Below, piece after piece: positions 26,599 to 35,538 of a stretch of 64,000 nucleotides of DNA. The translations under genes were made by a program, and so were the position numbers. The stretch comes from Caulifigura coniformis (lineage in GTDB: Bacteria > Planctomycetota > Planctomycetia > Planctomycetales > Planctomycetaceae). Below the pieces are notes generated by a model that did not search any database, had not been told where the DNA came from, and saw nothing but the letters and a program-made list of their open reading frames with translations. The DNA lies in the NCBI RefSeq assembly GCF_007745175.1, contig NZ_CP036271.1, forward strand, positions 248,001 to 312,000, written 5' to 3'. Numbering within the stretch: position 1 is the stretch's first letter; each line of letters begins with the position of its first letter.

Positions 26599-27357
26599 TC
26601 ACGCATCCGCCGGGGGCTGACGCCCGGCGAGAATCTGCGCGATGTGCATTACGGCCAGCGGCTTCTTCTGGCGGCGGATGAGTCCCTCCAGGTGCATCAG
26701 ACACGACATGTCGCCGGCCGTGATCACCTGCGCCCCGTGTTCCTCGTGATCGTGCACGCGATCCATCCCCATCATGCACGACACCGCTTCTTCCGCGACG
26801 GCGAACGTCCCGCCGAAGCCGCAGCACTCATCCGGCCTCGACAGCGGAACGAGTTCGACCCCCTCAACGAGCGACAGCAGCTGCGACGCCTTGTTGAAGG
26901 CCGGAATCATTTGCTCGCTCGAGCGCCCCAGTCGCAGTTCGCGCAGGCCGTGGCAGCTGTTGTGCAGCCCGACGCGGTACGGGAACCGAACCCCTTCGAG
27001 TGACGTGATCTTGAGAACGTCCGTGAGGAACTGCGTCAGCTCGTACGTCTTGTGCTTCAGTTCTTCATAGCCCGGCTTGCCTTCGAGGAAATGGTCGTAG
27101 TGGTGGGTGACCATCGCCGTGCAGCTGCCGGAGGGACAGACGACCGCATCGTAGGAGCCGAACAGGTCGAGGAACTTCTCGGCCAGCGGACGGGCGTCTT
27201 CCCAGCAGCCCGTGTTGGCCATCGGCTGGCCGCAACATGTCTGCTGCGAGGGATAGTCGACCTCACAGTCGAAGCGTTCGAGAAGCTCGAGCGTGGCCAT
27301 GCCGACATCGGGATAGAACTGATCGACATAGCAGGGGATGAAGAGGCCGACGCGCAT
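26599..27357 (-). CDS. lutA: LutA/GlcF-type (Fe-S)-binding cysteine-rich protein
   Basis: A 252-residue protein with the two CCG domains of LutA (lactate utilisation) and heterodisulfide-reductase-related proteins. The N-terminal repeat has FIPCYVDQF...QQTCCGQPM; the C-terminal repeat has NSCHGLRE...DECCGFGGTF. The start at 27357 (MRVGLFIPCY) matches the family. LutA normally works with the ferredoxin-like LutB and LutC, encoded next to it; neither is present here. The partners may therefore be unlinked or the protein may serve another dehydrogenase. Confidence 0.85.
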   Translation of the reverse strand: MRVGLFIPCYVDQFYPDVGMATLELLERFDCEVDYPSQQTCCGQPMANTGCWEDARPLAEKFLDLFGSYDAVVCPSGSCTAMVTHHYDHFLEGKPGYEELKHKTYELTQFLTDVLKITSLEGVRFPYRVGLHNSCHGLRELRLGRSSEQMIPAFNKASQLLSLVEGVELVPLSRPDECCGFGGTFAVAEEAVSCMMGMDRVHDHEEHGAQVITAGDMSCLMHLEGLIRRQKKPLAVMHIAQILAGRQPPADA

Positions 27358-27542
27358 GGAGGGAATCAATCAGAGTCGGTGCGGGCGACCGGAAGTCGCC
27401 ACAGCAGGGGGAAAGGAGTTTTCGTCGAACAGGGGGAGCCTGGAACAACTTCAATGTTGGTGTTTCGGATTCCGCAGGCGATGAACGGACAAATGCGAGT
27501 TGAAGACTGTTCAATCGCCTGCACAGGAGCCATGAACATGGC

Positions 27543-28034
27543 CTAGAACAGCGGAGGTTTGCCGATCTGGCGGCGAACCACGGCCCATTGTCCGCAATGC
27601 ATCAGCCAGTGGGAACCGGCCAGCTCGAACAGGTTCGCCCACACCGGGGCGAACGACTGGAACCGGTCGGGGGACGCCTGCTCGAGGCCTTCCGCGCTGA
27701 CGGAATCGAGCGCCGTCAGAAGTGCGGCCCGCTGCTGGTGGAAGACTTCGAGGAGGACGCTCTTGTGAAAGAACGAAGCCGGATCGTCGAAGCCGGCCGT
27801 CTCCCGGGAATAGGCGCGGGCGAAGCCTTCCGGGAGGGGCGGCATCGAACCCGGTAGAATGGCGCTGATGTGGTCGTGGTCCGACAGGATCAGGTGGCCG
27901 ACCTGCCAGTTGATGTGGTTGATGCCGGGGGCGGCGCGGCGCATCAGGTCGGCGTCCGAAAGGTCGGCCAGATAGGCCATGCAGACGAACTGACCGCCGT
28001 TGATGGTGATTTTCAGGGCGTCGTGAGCGTTCAT
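27543..28034 (-). CDS. DinB-like four-helix protein
   Basis: A 163-residue protein of the size and pattern of DinB/YfiT-type metal-binding four-helix bundles. It starts MNAHDALKITINGGQFVCMA and contains the His ligands expected in GINHINWQVGHLILSDHDH and LFELAGSHWLMHCGQWA. DinB-superfamily members include thiol transferases for mycothiol or bacillithiol, but the specific activity cannot be predicted. The start at 28034 is favoured; a longer frame to 28190 lacks family similarity. It is transcribed divergently from the dehydrogenase at 28211. Confidence 0.75.
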   Translation of the reverse strand: MNAHDALKITINGGQFVCMAYLADLSDADLMRRAAPGINHINWQVGHLILSDHDHISAILPGSMPPLPEGFARAYSRETAGFDDPASFFHKSVLLEVFHQQRAALLTALDSVSAEGLEQASPDRFQSFAPVWANLFELAGSHWLMHCGQWAVVRRQIGKPPLF

Positions 28035-28210
28035 GGGGAGCGGAACAATCTTCAGGAAGGTCCAGTCGGCGCGCAGTCGCCGCCGTCCGGTAGACGCCGG
28101 AGGGCCTGCGCGACTCCGCCCACGGTATCGATTTGCGGCGTTTGAATCACGGTGATAGCCTCGCGTTTCTGCCTGTTCCCGATCCTGCACCTCCCGGCAT
28201 TGAGTTTCGC

Positions 28211-29203
28211 ATGAAGCCTCGCGTGCGTATTACCGCGTTGTCGTCCGATGAAGGGCCGCATTTTCCACTGCTGGAAGCGGCCGGGTTCGAGGTGCTCCCC
28301 GGACTGCGCACGCGGAACCTGTGGAATGAAGACGAACTGATCGCGGAGCTCGAAGGCTGCTGTGCGATCGTCGCCGGGTCAGAACCGTATACACCGCGCG
28401 TGTTGGAGGCCTGCCCGGAGCTGCGCGTGATCGCACGCACCGGCGTCGGCTTCGACGCCATCAACCTCCCGGCCTGCGACCGCCTGGGCATCGTCGTCGC
28501 GACAACCCCCGGTGTGAACCATCACGCCGTCGCCGAGCATGCCATGGCCCTGCTGCTGGGAATCGCACGCGGATTTCCAGGCCAGGACCAGGGAGTCCGC
28601 TCCGGGAAATGGATCCGGCTCGCAGGCCCGCGCGTGATGGGAAGCACGATCGGCATCGTCGGCCTGGGACGCATCGGACAGGCGACCGCCACCCGCGCCC
28701 TCGGCCTCGGAATGAAAGTCATTGCCTTCGAACCGTACCCCAATCCCGATTTCGTGAAGCAATGGGGAATCGAGCTGGCGTCGCTCGACGAACTGCTCGA
28801 AAAGTCGGACTACGTGTCGCTTCACAGCCCGGTGACGTCCGAGACGAAACACCTGATGAATGCGGCCCGCTTCGCGAAAATGAAGCCGAACTCTGTGCTG
28901 ATCAACACCGCCCGCGGCGCGCTCGTCGATGAAGCGGCCCTATTCGACGCACTGAAATCGGGCCATCTGCGCGGCGCAGGGCTCGACGTTTTCGAAGTCG
29001 AGCCGCTGTCGCTGACGAGCCCCCTCCTGACCCTGCCAAACGTGCTGCTCGCCGGCCACGTCGCCGGGCTCGATATCGAGTCGCAGGAAGACACACTGAG
29101 AATGTCGGCCGATACGATCATCGGACTGTGCGGCGGAAAATGGCCAGCGGACCGCATCCAGAACCTGCGCGAGGCCGGTCCGGCCTGGAAGTGGACCCGA
29201 TAG
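28211..29203 (+). CDS. D-isomer-specific 2-hydroxyacid dehydrogenase (phosphoglycerate dehydrogenase-like)
   Basis: A 330-residue NAD-dependent dehydrogenase. Visible motifs are the substrate-domain loop VIARTGVGFDAINLPAC, the nucleotide-binding GIVGLGRIGQATATRALGL near residue 158, catalytic Arg in NTARGALVDEAAL, Glu in GLDVFEVEPL and His in LLAGHVAGLD. It lacks the C-terminal ACT or ASB domains of many SerA proteins, so substrate could be 3-phosphoglycerate or another 2-hydroxyacid. The start at 28211 begins MKPRVRITAL, fitting the family. Confidence 0.88.
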   Translation: MKPRVRITALSSDEGPHFPLLEAAGFEVLPGLRTRNLWNEDELIAELEGCCAIVAGSEPYTPRVLEACPELRVIARTGVGFDAINLPACDRLGIVVATTPGVNHHAVAEHAMALLLGIARGFPGQDQGVRSGKWIRLAGPRVMGSTIGIVGLGRIGQATATRALGLGMKVIAFEPYPNPDFVKQWGIELASLDELLEKSDYVSLHSPVTSETKHLMNAARFAKMKPNSVLINTARGALVDEAALFDALKSGHLRGAGLDVFEVEPLSLTSPLLTLPNVLLAGHVAGLDIESQEDTLRMSADTIIGLCGGKWPADRIQNLREAGPAWKWTR

Positions 29204-29271
29204 CGTCGCTGCTTCGATCTGGAAGTCACAACCACGGACAAGACGGAGTCGGCAGCCGGATCGGTGCGCAC

Positions 29272-29784
29272 ATGAGCGCGGAGGTTTTGAATCCGAATCG
29301 CGTGCGTCGATGGCGACGGTGGGGGATGCTGTTGTTGCTGGCCGTGGCGGGGGCCGGGTTGGGGATCTGGTCGTCGTCGCCCCGGCTGGATCCGCGAGTC
29401 TTTGGAGAATGGACGTTCCTCACCACCGATGGGACCGGAACCCGCAGGTTTCTGGCAATGGGCCCGAATGGTCGGGGCCGGTTTGAACAGACCCGGCCGG
29501 GCAGCACGATCCGTGAACCGGCGATGGGGTCACCAATCTCGTGGTGGATGGAGGGGGACGTCATCGTCTTTGAGGAGATCTGGGATGCTCCGACACGGCT
29601 GCGGATGATGGCCGAGGACGTGGTCCACTTCGTTCGACTGCGACAACGCCCTGACCGATCGGCATTTCGACTCCGAATCGTCCGGGTGACGTCGGAGACG
29701 CTGCGGGTGGCCGAAGCGTCTCCCGGCGTCACGACCGCGCAGGAAATCGAGATGACCCGTGTCGAACCGAACGCCGAACCTTGA
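29272..29784 (+). CDS. Membrane-anchored small protein of unknown function
   Basis: A 170-residue protein. A basic N-terminus (NRVRRWRRW) precedes a single transmembrane helix (GMLLLLAVAGAGLGIW). The remainder is a small beta-rich domain beginning FGEWTFLTTDGTGTRRFLAM, reminiscent of planctomycete lipocalin-like hypothetical proteins. No catalytic motif is evident. It starts 68 bp after the dehydrogenase stop on the same strand. Confidence 0.6.
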   Translation: MSAEVLNPNRVRRWRRWGMLLLLAVAGAGLGIWSSSPRLDPRVFGEWTFLTTDGTGTRRFLAMGPNGRGRFEQTRPGSTIREPAMGSPISWWMEGDVIVFEEIWDAPTRLRMMAEDVVHFVRLRQRPDRSAFRLRIVRVTSETLRVAEASPGVTTAQEIEMTRVEPNAEP

Positions 29785-29868
29785 AGGTTCCGGGAACCGG
29801 CAGGCCCGGACGCGCGTCACACTGGAATTCTCAAACCATCGACCGGTTGAACCTCCCGGGAGCAGTGC

Positions 29869-31275
29869 ATGACGACTCGACTTCGATTCATCGCGTTCCT
29901 GCTGGCCGGCTTGCTGCTGGAATCGCCGAACGCCCATGCCCTGATCACCGGCGGCGAGGGAAATCAGCCCGTCCGCAATCGCCCCGATTGGCCAGCCGGC
30001 GCCGCGGATGTCGCCAACCAGCAGTCGCGGATCGCCTGGTGGGAAGGGCCCCCGTTCGGCGGCGGGGAGTGGCACTTTGAATATCGCGGCGATGCGGACG
30101 CGCTGAACGACGCTCTGAAACGGCTCGCCGCCATCCAGGGCCAGCGGCCCCGGCTCATCATTCGTGACGGACGCGCGACAAGTTTCTGGCTCGGCATCAG
30201 GGCCGACGGCAAAGAGCCCCCCGTGATGGACTGGACCTTCGTCGTCTGGGAGGCGGCGAACTACGAGCGGCTGTTCGGGACGAACGCCAGCCGATTCATG
30301 GCGCGAAGCCCGAACTACGGTAAGCCCCTGCCGCCCCCCGAACTGACCGTCTACACCGGCAACGGACTCGACTGGTCGAAGGTCAACGTCCCGGAGGGGA
30401 TCGATGTCGTCGATGAACGGCTGACGGCCCACGGGTATCGCCCCGAGGACGGCGCCGTGATCGAAGTGTCGGTTCGCGACCTGATCTCCGGAGCGCCGCT
30501 GAAGGCCGCGGAGCTGGTCATCGAACGGCGGCCTGCCGTGAACCCGGCCGATCTGTCCGAACTGGAAGTGACCCGGGCCGAGTCGAATGCGGCCGGCCAG
30601 ATCACGCTCAAGGGGCTGCCGCGCGAATCTCTCACGCTCAAGATCCGCCGGCCGGGCTATGTCGCGCGAACCATCGACTACACCAACACGGAACAGAATC
30701 TCTGGAAGCGCTACGACGTCGAACTGGCCGAAGGCCACCGCGTCTCCGGCCGTGTTGTGGACGACCAGGGCAAGCCGGTCGCCAACGTCACCGTCAGGCT
30801 GACCGAGTTTCTGACACCGAAAGGAACCCCGTACGCCTGGTTGGACTCCCTCAGCGCTGCCACGACCGACAGCGAAGGGCGCTTCGTCATCGAAGCCGTT
30901 CCGGCCGGCTCCGCCCGGTACTACGCCTATTCCGATCAGTATGTCACCGTCGGCCTGGGTGAGATTCTTGAGACATCCGACAAGTCGGTCACGCTCAAGG
31001 TCTCCGCAGCAGGCCAGATGAAAGTCACGGTGAAAGGGGCAAAGGGCCCCTATATCGTAAACGTCGCCCCCGAGGGGGGAGAGAAGGTCGGCTCCTGGGG
31101 CGGCTCGTCACAGCTGGGAGAGGACGGCGCCTGCCGGTTCACGCAGATTCCACCCGGACGGTACGTCGTTCACGCCCGCCCCAATCCCGGAACGGAAGCA
31201 CAGCGGACGAAGGACGTGACGGTCGACATCAAACCGCTGAAGACCGTCGAAGTCGAGCTGAAAGCGGTGCCATAA
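29869..31275 (+). CDS. Exported protein with carboxypeptidase-regulatory-like domains
   Basis: A 468-residue protein with a signal peptide (RFIAFLLAGLLLESPNAHA). After an N-terminal unknown region it has repeated carboxypeptidase-regulatory-like (Ig-type) modules: VIEVSVRDLISGAPLKAAEL (about 200-270), HRVSGRVVDDQGKPVANVTV (about 288-365), and a final module ending IPPGRYVVHARPNP. Such proteins are abundant in planctomycete envelopes and are thought to be structural or binding modules. A strong terminator follows 5 bp after the stop. Confidence 0.75.
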   Translation: MTTRLRFIAFLLAGLLLESPNAHALITGGEGNQPVRNRPDWPAGAADVANQQSRIAWWEGPPFGGGEWHFEYRGDADALNDALKRLAAIQGQRPRLIIRDGRATSFWLGIRADGKEPPVMDWTFVVWEAANYERLFGTNASRFMARSPNYGKPLPPPELTVYTGNGLDWSKVNVPEGIDVVDERLTAHGYRPEDGAVIEVSVRDLISGAPLKAAELVIERRPAVNPADLSELEVTRAESNAAGQITLKGLPRESLTLKIRRPGYVARTIDYTNTEQNLWKRYDVELAEGHRVSGRVVDDQGKPVANVTVRLTEFLTPKGTPYAWLDSLSAATTDSEGRFVIEAVPAGSARYYAYSDQYVTVGLGEILETSDKSVTLKVSAAGQMKVTVKGAKGPYIVNVAPEGGEKVGSWGGSSQLGEDGACRFTQIPPGRYVVHARPNPGTEAQRTKDVTVDIKPLKTVEVELKAVP

Positions 31276-31280
31276 AGCAA

Positions 31281-31316
31281 GCACCCCGGCTGCTCCAAAG
31301 CAGCCGGGGTGCTTTT
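31281..31316. terminator. Strong rho-independent terminator (shared sequence family)
   Basis: GCACCCCGGCTGC pairs perfectly with GCAGCCGGGGTGC (13 bp, loop TCCAAA), followed by TTTT. It separates the converging Ig-like and MoxR genes. The stem and loop are identical to the terminator at 35479-35513. Confidence 0.9.
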
Positions 31317-31340
31317 GAGATTCTGACAGGCCAACAAGCC

Positions 31341-32348
<1,008 letters not shown>

Positions 32349-32520
32349 GGATTCAGCCGCCGGATCAGGAGAGACAGGCCACGGACCGACGATGATACGC
32401 AGAAGCGGGGCCGATTCGCGAATTCGGATTCGGAAAAACACGAGCCAGCCGCGGAGAAGGGCAGGGGAGTGGCCGACACTCCCCGCGGCCGCCCTCTCCA
32501 TTCCGGCACGGCCAGCAACG

Positions 32521-32548
32521 AAAAAAACCCGCGAGGGAAACTCGCGGG
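32521..32548 (-). terminator. Rho-independent terminator of the PRC-barrel gene
   Basis: On the minus strand, CCCGCGAG and CTCGCGGG form an 8-bp stem with a 5-base loop, followed by a run of seven Ts. It lies about 55 bp beyond the stop at 32603. Confidence 0.85.
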
Positions 32549-32602
32549 GCTTGTGGCGTCCCCCGTGGGGAACGCCGGATGGCACGCACTTGCCATTTTT
32601 CA

Positions 32603-33307
32603 TCAGTCGATCTTGCGATCGGCTTTCCGCTCAGCTCGATCGATTTCACGATCGGCCTTCCGAAGTCCCTGGTCAAGCTTGCGATCGGCCTGATTCAGGT
32701 CGCGGTTGATATCGCGATTCACCGCGTTCACATTCCGGCGGAAGTCGGCCGGAACACGCGTATGGACGTTCGCGTAGAACCGCGTCACCTGCGGCTGGAA
32801 GGTCTGCCAGTGGGTATGCCACTGCGCCGGAGCTGAATAGGTCTGATACTCGGTCCGCTGGATCGCCGGACCCTGCATGAACTTGTCACGGTTCATGCCG
32901 ATCACGAAGTAATTATCCGATTGCTGTTCGCCGTTCTGCATGACCATCGCTTTCCACGGAACCGGGCGATAGTCCTGGTCCGTCTCGACGATCACATAGG
33001 CGACCTGGCCATTCTGGTTGTCGATGATCAGGTCGTTGATCCGGCCAAGGGAGTTCCCGTCCTCAAGGACGAGGTCCATGCCGATCAGCGCAGTGGCTCG
33101 CACGGAGCGGCCATCGTCTTGCTGCTGCGAATCGGCGACAGGCGTCTGTTGAGGCACCTTCTGGACTTCCCGCTGCTGGACACGGGGCTGGGTCTGCACT
33201 TCAGGCTGCTGCCGGACCTGGATCTGGGTCCGCGCTTCCTGGGCCAGGGCGGCAGAGGCGGAGAGGGCAACGGCCACGCCAGCGGCCGAGCGAAGAAAAC
33301 GAAGCAT
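32603..33307 (-). CDS. Exported PRC-barrel domain protein with charged repeat tail
   Basis: A 234-residue protein. The start at 33307 follows AAGGAG and gives a signal peptide (LRSAAGVAVALSASAALAQ). A Gln/Val-rich linker (VRQQPEVQTQPRVQQREV) leads to a PRC-barrel module (about 75-135: GMDLVLEDGNSLGRINDLII, VAYVIVETDQ). The C-terminal 50 residues are heptad-like charged repeats (RKADREIDRAERKADRKID), likely a coiled coil. It is probably periplasmic; the ligand is unknown. The region 33308-33878 upstream (571 bp) contains no convincing gene. Confidence 0.75.
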   Translation of the reverse strand: MLRFLRSAAGVAVALSASAALAQEARTQIQVRQQPEVQTQPRVQQREVQKVPQQTPVADSQQQDDGRSVRATALIGMDLVLEDGNSLGRINDLIIDNQNGQVAYVIVETDQDYRPVPWKAMVMQNGEQQSDNYFVIGMNRDKFMQGPAIQRTEYQTYSAPAQWHTHWQTFQPQVTRFYANVHTRVPADFRRNVNAVNRDINRDLNQADRKLDQGLRKADREIDRAERKADRKID

Positions 33308-33878
33308 GGTGATTCTCCTTATGGTTTCTGCACGGTCCTTGTGATGAAGCAAGCGCTGCTTCCAAACGGGGACCGCAGGGATGCAGTCTCTGCCTGATCG
33401 ATCCTCGCAACCGCCGGACCACACGCCGGGCAATTTTCTGAAGGCCCTGTTCACCGCGCTGCGTGATGCGCCGCCAGAGAGCAGGGCCGGCCCATCTGGT
33501 CGGCGGAAGCACGGAGATCACGGCCAGTTACACGCAATGTTCGTCAGACGACCGAACCCGTACACGCCCCGCCCCGCCAGATCCGCATCGGGTTGTTCGC
33601 ATGCGACGATTCTTCCGATCGGACGACTCGGGTGTGTGGTGACCGCGCGGCATGGATGACCGCCACACGTCCCATCCGCACGCTCGACCCGCCGATTGCC
33701 TCTTCCGAGAGCAATGACGTCTTGTGCCTGCAAATGACGGGAAGTAGGCTGTTTTCCACACATTCTTTCCGACCGGTCGCACTGCGGAAGCCGCCGGTCA
33801 CGTTCTCTTTGCGGGATGCTGATGGAAGCTGCGTACTGATCTCTTTTTCAAATGCTGCTGAATTTCGGGGAGACGTTC

Positions 33879-34892
33879 ATGCTGAAACGCCGCGGATTCA
33901 CTCTCATCGAACTCCTGGTGGTGATTGCGATCATCGCCATCCTCATCGCCCTTCTGCTGCCGGCCGTGCAGCAGGCCCGGGAAGCCGCCCGGCGGACCCA
34001 GTGCAAGAACAACCTCAAGCAGGTTGGGCTGGCGCTTCACAACTATCTGGACACCTTCAGCATCTTCCCGCCGGGAACGACCCACCAGACGGGAACCGGC
34101 CTGCCGATGGGCCCCAACACGAACGGCCACCTTAACAACTGGACGTGGACCGCCTTCATCGCCCCCTATGTCGACCAGGGGAACGTTTACAACAACGTCC
34201 AGGTGGGCCCGTTCAACCTCACACAGGCACTCAACGACGCCGCAAAACGCGACATCCTGCTCCGGCCAGCCACCGTCTTTCAGTGCCCCTCTGACCCGGG
34301 TCCGGCGATGAACGACCTGATCCTGTTCAGCACGCGGCCCGCCGGAACGACCGTGCCGACCGCTTTGCCGAAATGCAATTACGTCGCGAGCAACGGCAGC
34401 TATTCCTTCCGCCGCACGCTCGGCGATCCGGTCGCCAACACCGACTTCAACAACGGCATGTTCGCAGCCGCAGGCGCGCTGGCGGTGAACGGAGGAAGCT
34501 GCCGCCGCATCTCCGAGGTGACGGACGGAACCTCGAACACGATCGCCATCGGCGAGCGGTGCTATCAGAGCGGCGGCGTGATCTACGGTGCCGCGTCGTT
34601 GTGGGGCATGCGTGGCGCGGGTGACGCTTCAGGCGCCGAGGAGACTGGCATGGTGAACGCATTTGCGTGCGGCTGGCGTTCGATCAACGCTCCCCAGGAG
34701 CCGGGAACCAATCCCACCCATCGCCGCGGATTCTCCAGCACGCACGAAGGCGGAGCCCAGTTTCTGCTGACCGACGGCGCCGTCCGGTTCATCAGCGAAA
34801 ACATCCACCATCGTCCCGGCGCTCGGCCGGTCGATACGACCTTCGCCAGCCTGCTGGGCGCGAGCGACGGCAACGTTGTCGGCGAGTTCTGA
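33879..34892 (+). CDS. DUF1559 pseudopilin-like protein
   Basis: A 337-residue protein with a type IV prepilin N-terminus (KRRGFTLIELLVVIAIIAIL) followed by ALLLPAVQQAREAARRTQCK, which is diagnostic of the DUF1559 family that is greatly expanded in planctomycetes. Near the C-terminus is AQFLLTDGAVRFISENI, the usual closing motif. The start at 33879 follows GGGGAG. The family is thought to form or decorate surface fibres, but individual functions are unknown. It is followed by a small lipoprotein, its common partner. Confidence 0.93.
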   Translation: MLKRRGFTLIELLVVIAIIAILIALLLPAVQQAREAARRTQCKNNLKQVGLALHNYLDTFSIFPPGTTHQTGTGLPMGPNTNGHLNNWTWTAFIAPYVDQGNVYNNVQVGPFNLTQALNDAAKRDILLRPATVFQCPSDPGPAMNDLILFSTRPAGTTVPTALPKCNYVASNGSYSFRRTLGDPVANTDFNNGMFAAAGALAVNGGSCRRISEVTDGTSNTIAIGERCYQSGGVIYGAASLWGMRGAGDASGAEETGMVNAFACGWRSINAPQEPGTNPTHRRGFSSTHEGGAQFLLTDGAVRFISENIHHRPGARPVDTTFASLLGASDGNVVGEF

Positions 34893-34930
34893 GTTCCGGT
34901 TTGCGAATCGTCATCGAACGGGAAGTCTTC

Positions 34931-34964
34931 GGAGCGGGCCGGCCCGACAGGCAGGGCCCGCTCC
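34931..34964 (+). other. Intergenic hairpin between DUF1559 gene and lipoprotein gene
   Basis: GGAGCGGGCC pairs with GGCCCGCTCC across a 14-base loop. No U-tract follows, so it may act as an attenuator or an mRNA-stability element that lowers expression of the downstream lipoprotein relative to the pseudopilin. Confidence 0.45.
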
Positions 34965-35045
34965 CCATTCCCGGCCGGACGAACGCTGAATCCGAGCATC
35001 AAGTGAGTCTTCTGGTGGTCCTGCATTGCGCGAGGCGGTGAGAAC

Positions 35046-35468
35046 ATGGTGGAAAAGTACGTGATCCGGAGCCGACGGAACTGGCTCCTGTCCTCTCTGG
35101 CCCTGGCCCTGCTCGCAGGTTGTGACAACGGCCCGGTCGTCAGCTCGGTCAAGGGAACCGTCAGCCTCGATGGCAGGCCCCTGCCGAACGCGACGCTCGT
35201 GTTCACTCCCGAGGCCGGCGGTCGCAGCTCGCTTGGCCGCACTGACGACAACGGGCTCTACAACCTGTTATTCACGCCGGGGAAAGAAGGCGCGCTCGTC
35301 GGAGACATGCGCGTCCGGATCACCGTCGCCGAAGAGTATCAGGACTCCCGCGACCGCACGCACATACGGCCCGAGAAGGTCCCCGCGAAGTACAACGAGA
35401 AGTCCGAACTCGTCGTCACCGTCGAACCCAAAGACAACGTGATCGACTTCGACCTCCAATCGAAGTAA
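35046..35468 (+). CDS. Carboxypeptidase-regulatory-like lipoprotein, DUF1559 partner
   Basis: A 140-residue lipoprotein. The leader LLSSLALALLAGC contains a lipobox LAGC. The mature part is a single Ig-like carboxypeptidase-regulatory module (VKGTVSLDGRPLPNATLVFT, GRTDDNGLYNLLFTPGK), closing EPKDNVIDFDLQSK. Proteins of this size and design almost always follow DUF1559 genes in planctomycetes. It lies 153 bp after the pseudopilin with a hairpin between, and a strong terminator follows. Confidence 0.88.
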   Translation: MVEKYVIRSRRNWLLSSLALALLAGCDNGPVVSSVKGTVSLDGRPLPNATLVFTPEAGGRSSLGRTDDNGLYNLLFTPGKEGALVGDMRVRITVAEEYQDSRDRTHIRPEKVPAKYNEKSELVVTVEPKDNVIDFDLQSK

Positions 35469-35478
35469 CGAAGCGCAC

Positions 35479-35513
35479 GCACCCCGGCTGCTCCAAAGCA
35501 GCCGGGGTGCTTT
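35479..35513. terminator. Strong rho-independent terminator, second copy of the shared hairpin
   Basis: GCACCCCGGCTGC and GCAGCCGGGGTGC form a 13-bp stem with loop TCCAAA, followed by TTT. It has the same stem and loop as 31281-31312. It lies between the converging lipoprotein and PQQ/beta-lactamase genes. Confidence 0.88.
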
Positions 35514-35538
35514 GCAGAATGGCCGCCTCTCGCTGAGC

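Noticed and set aside
26441-26827. Small minus-strand protein containing a Thr-Lys-Ser-Thr-Lys repeat
   Set aside because: It arises from an intergenic repeat and overlaps the real LutA-like gene in another frame.
33518-33801. Three overlapping minus-strand frames of about 80 codons
   Set aside because: They use three frames of the same DNA with no family or ribosome-binding site; treated as non-coding.
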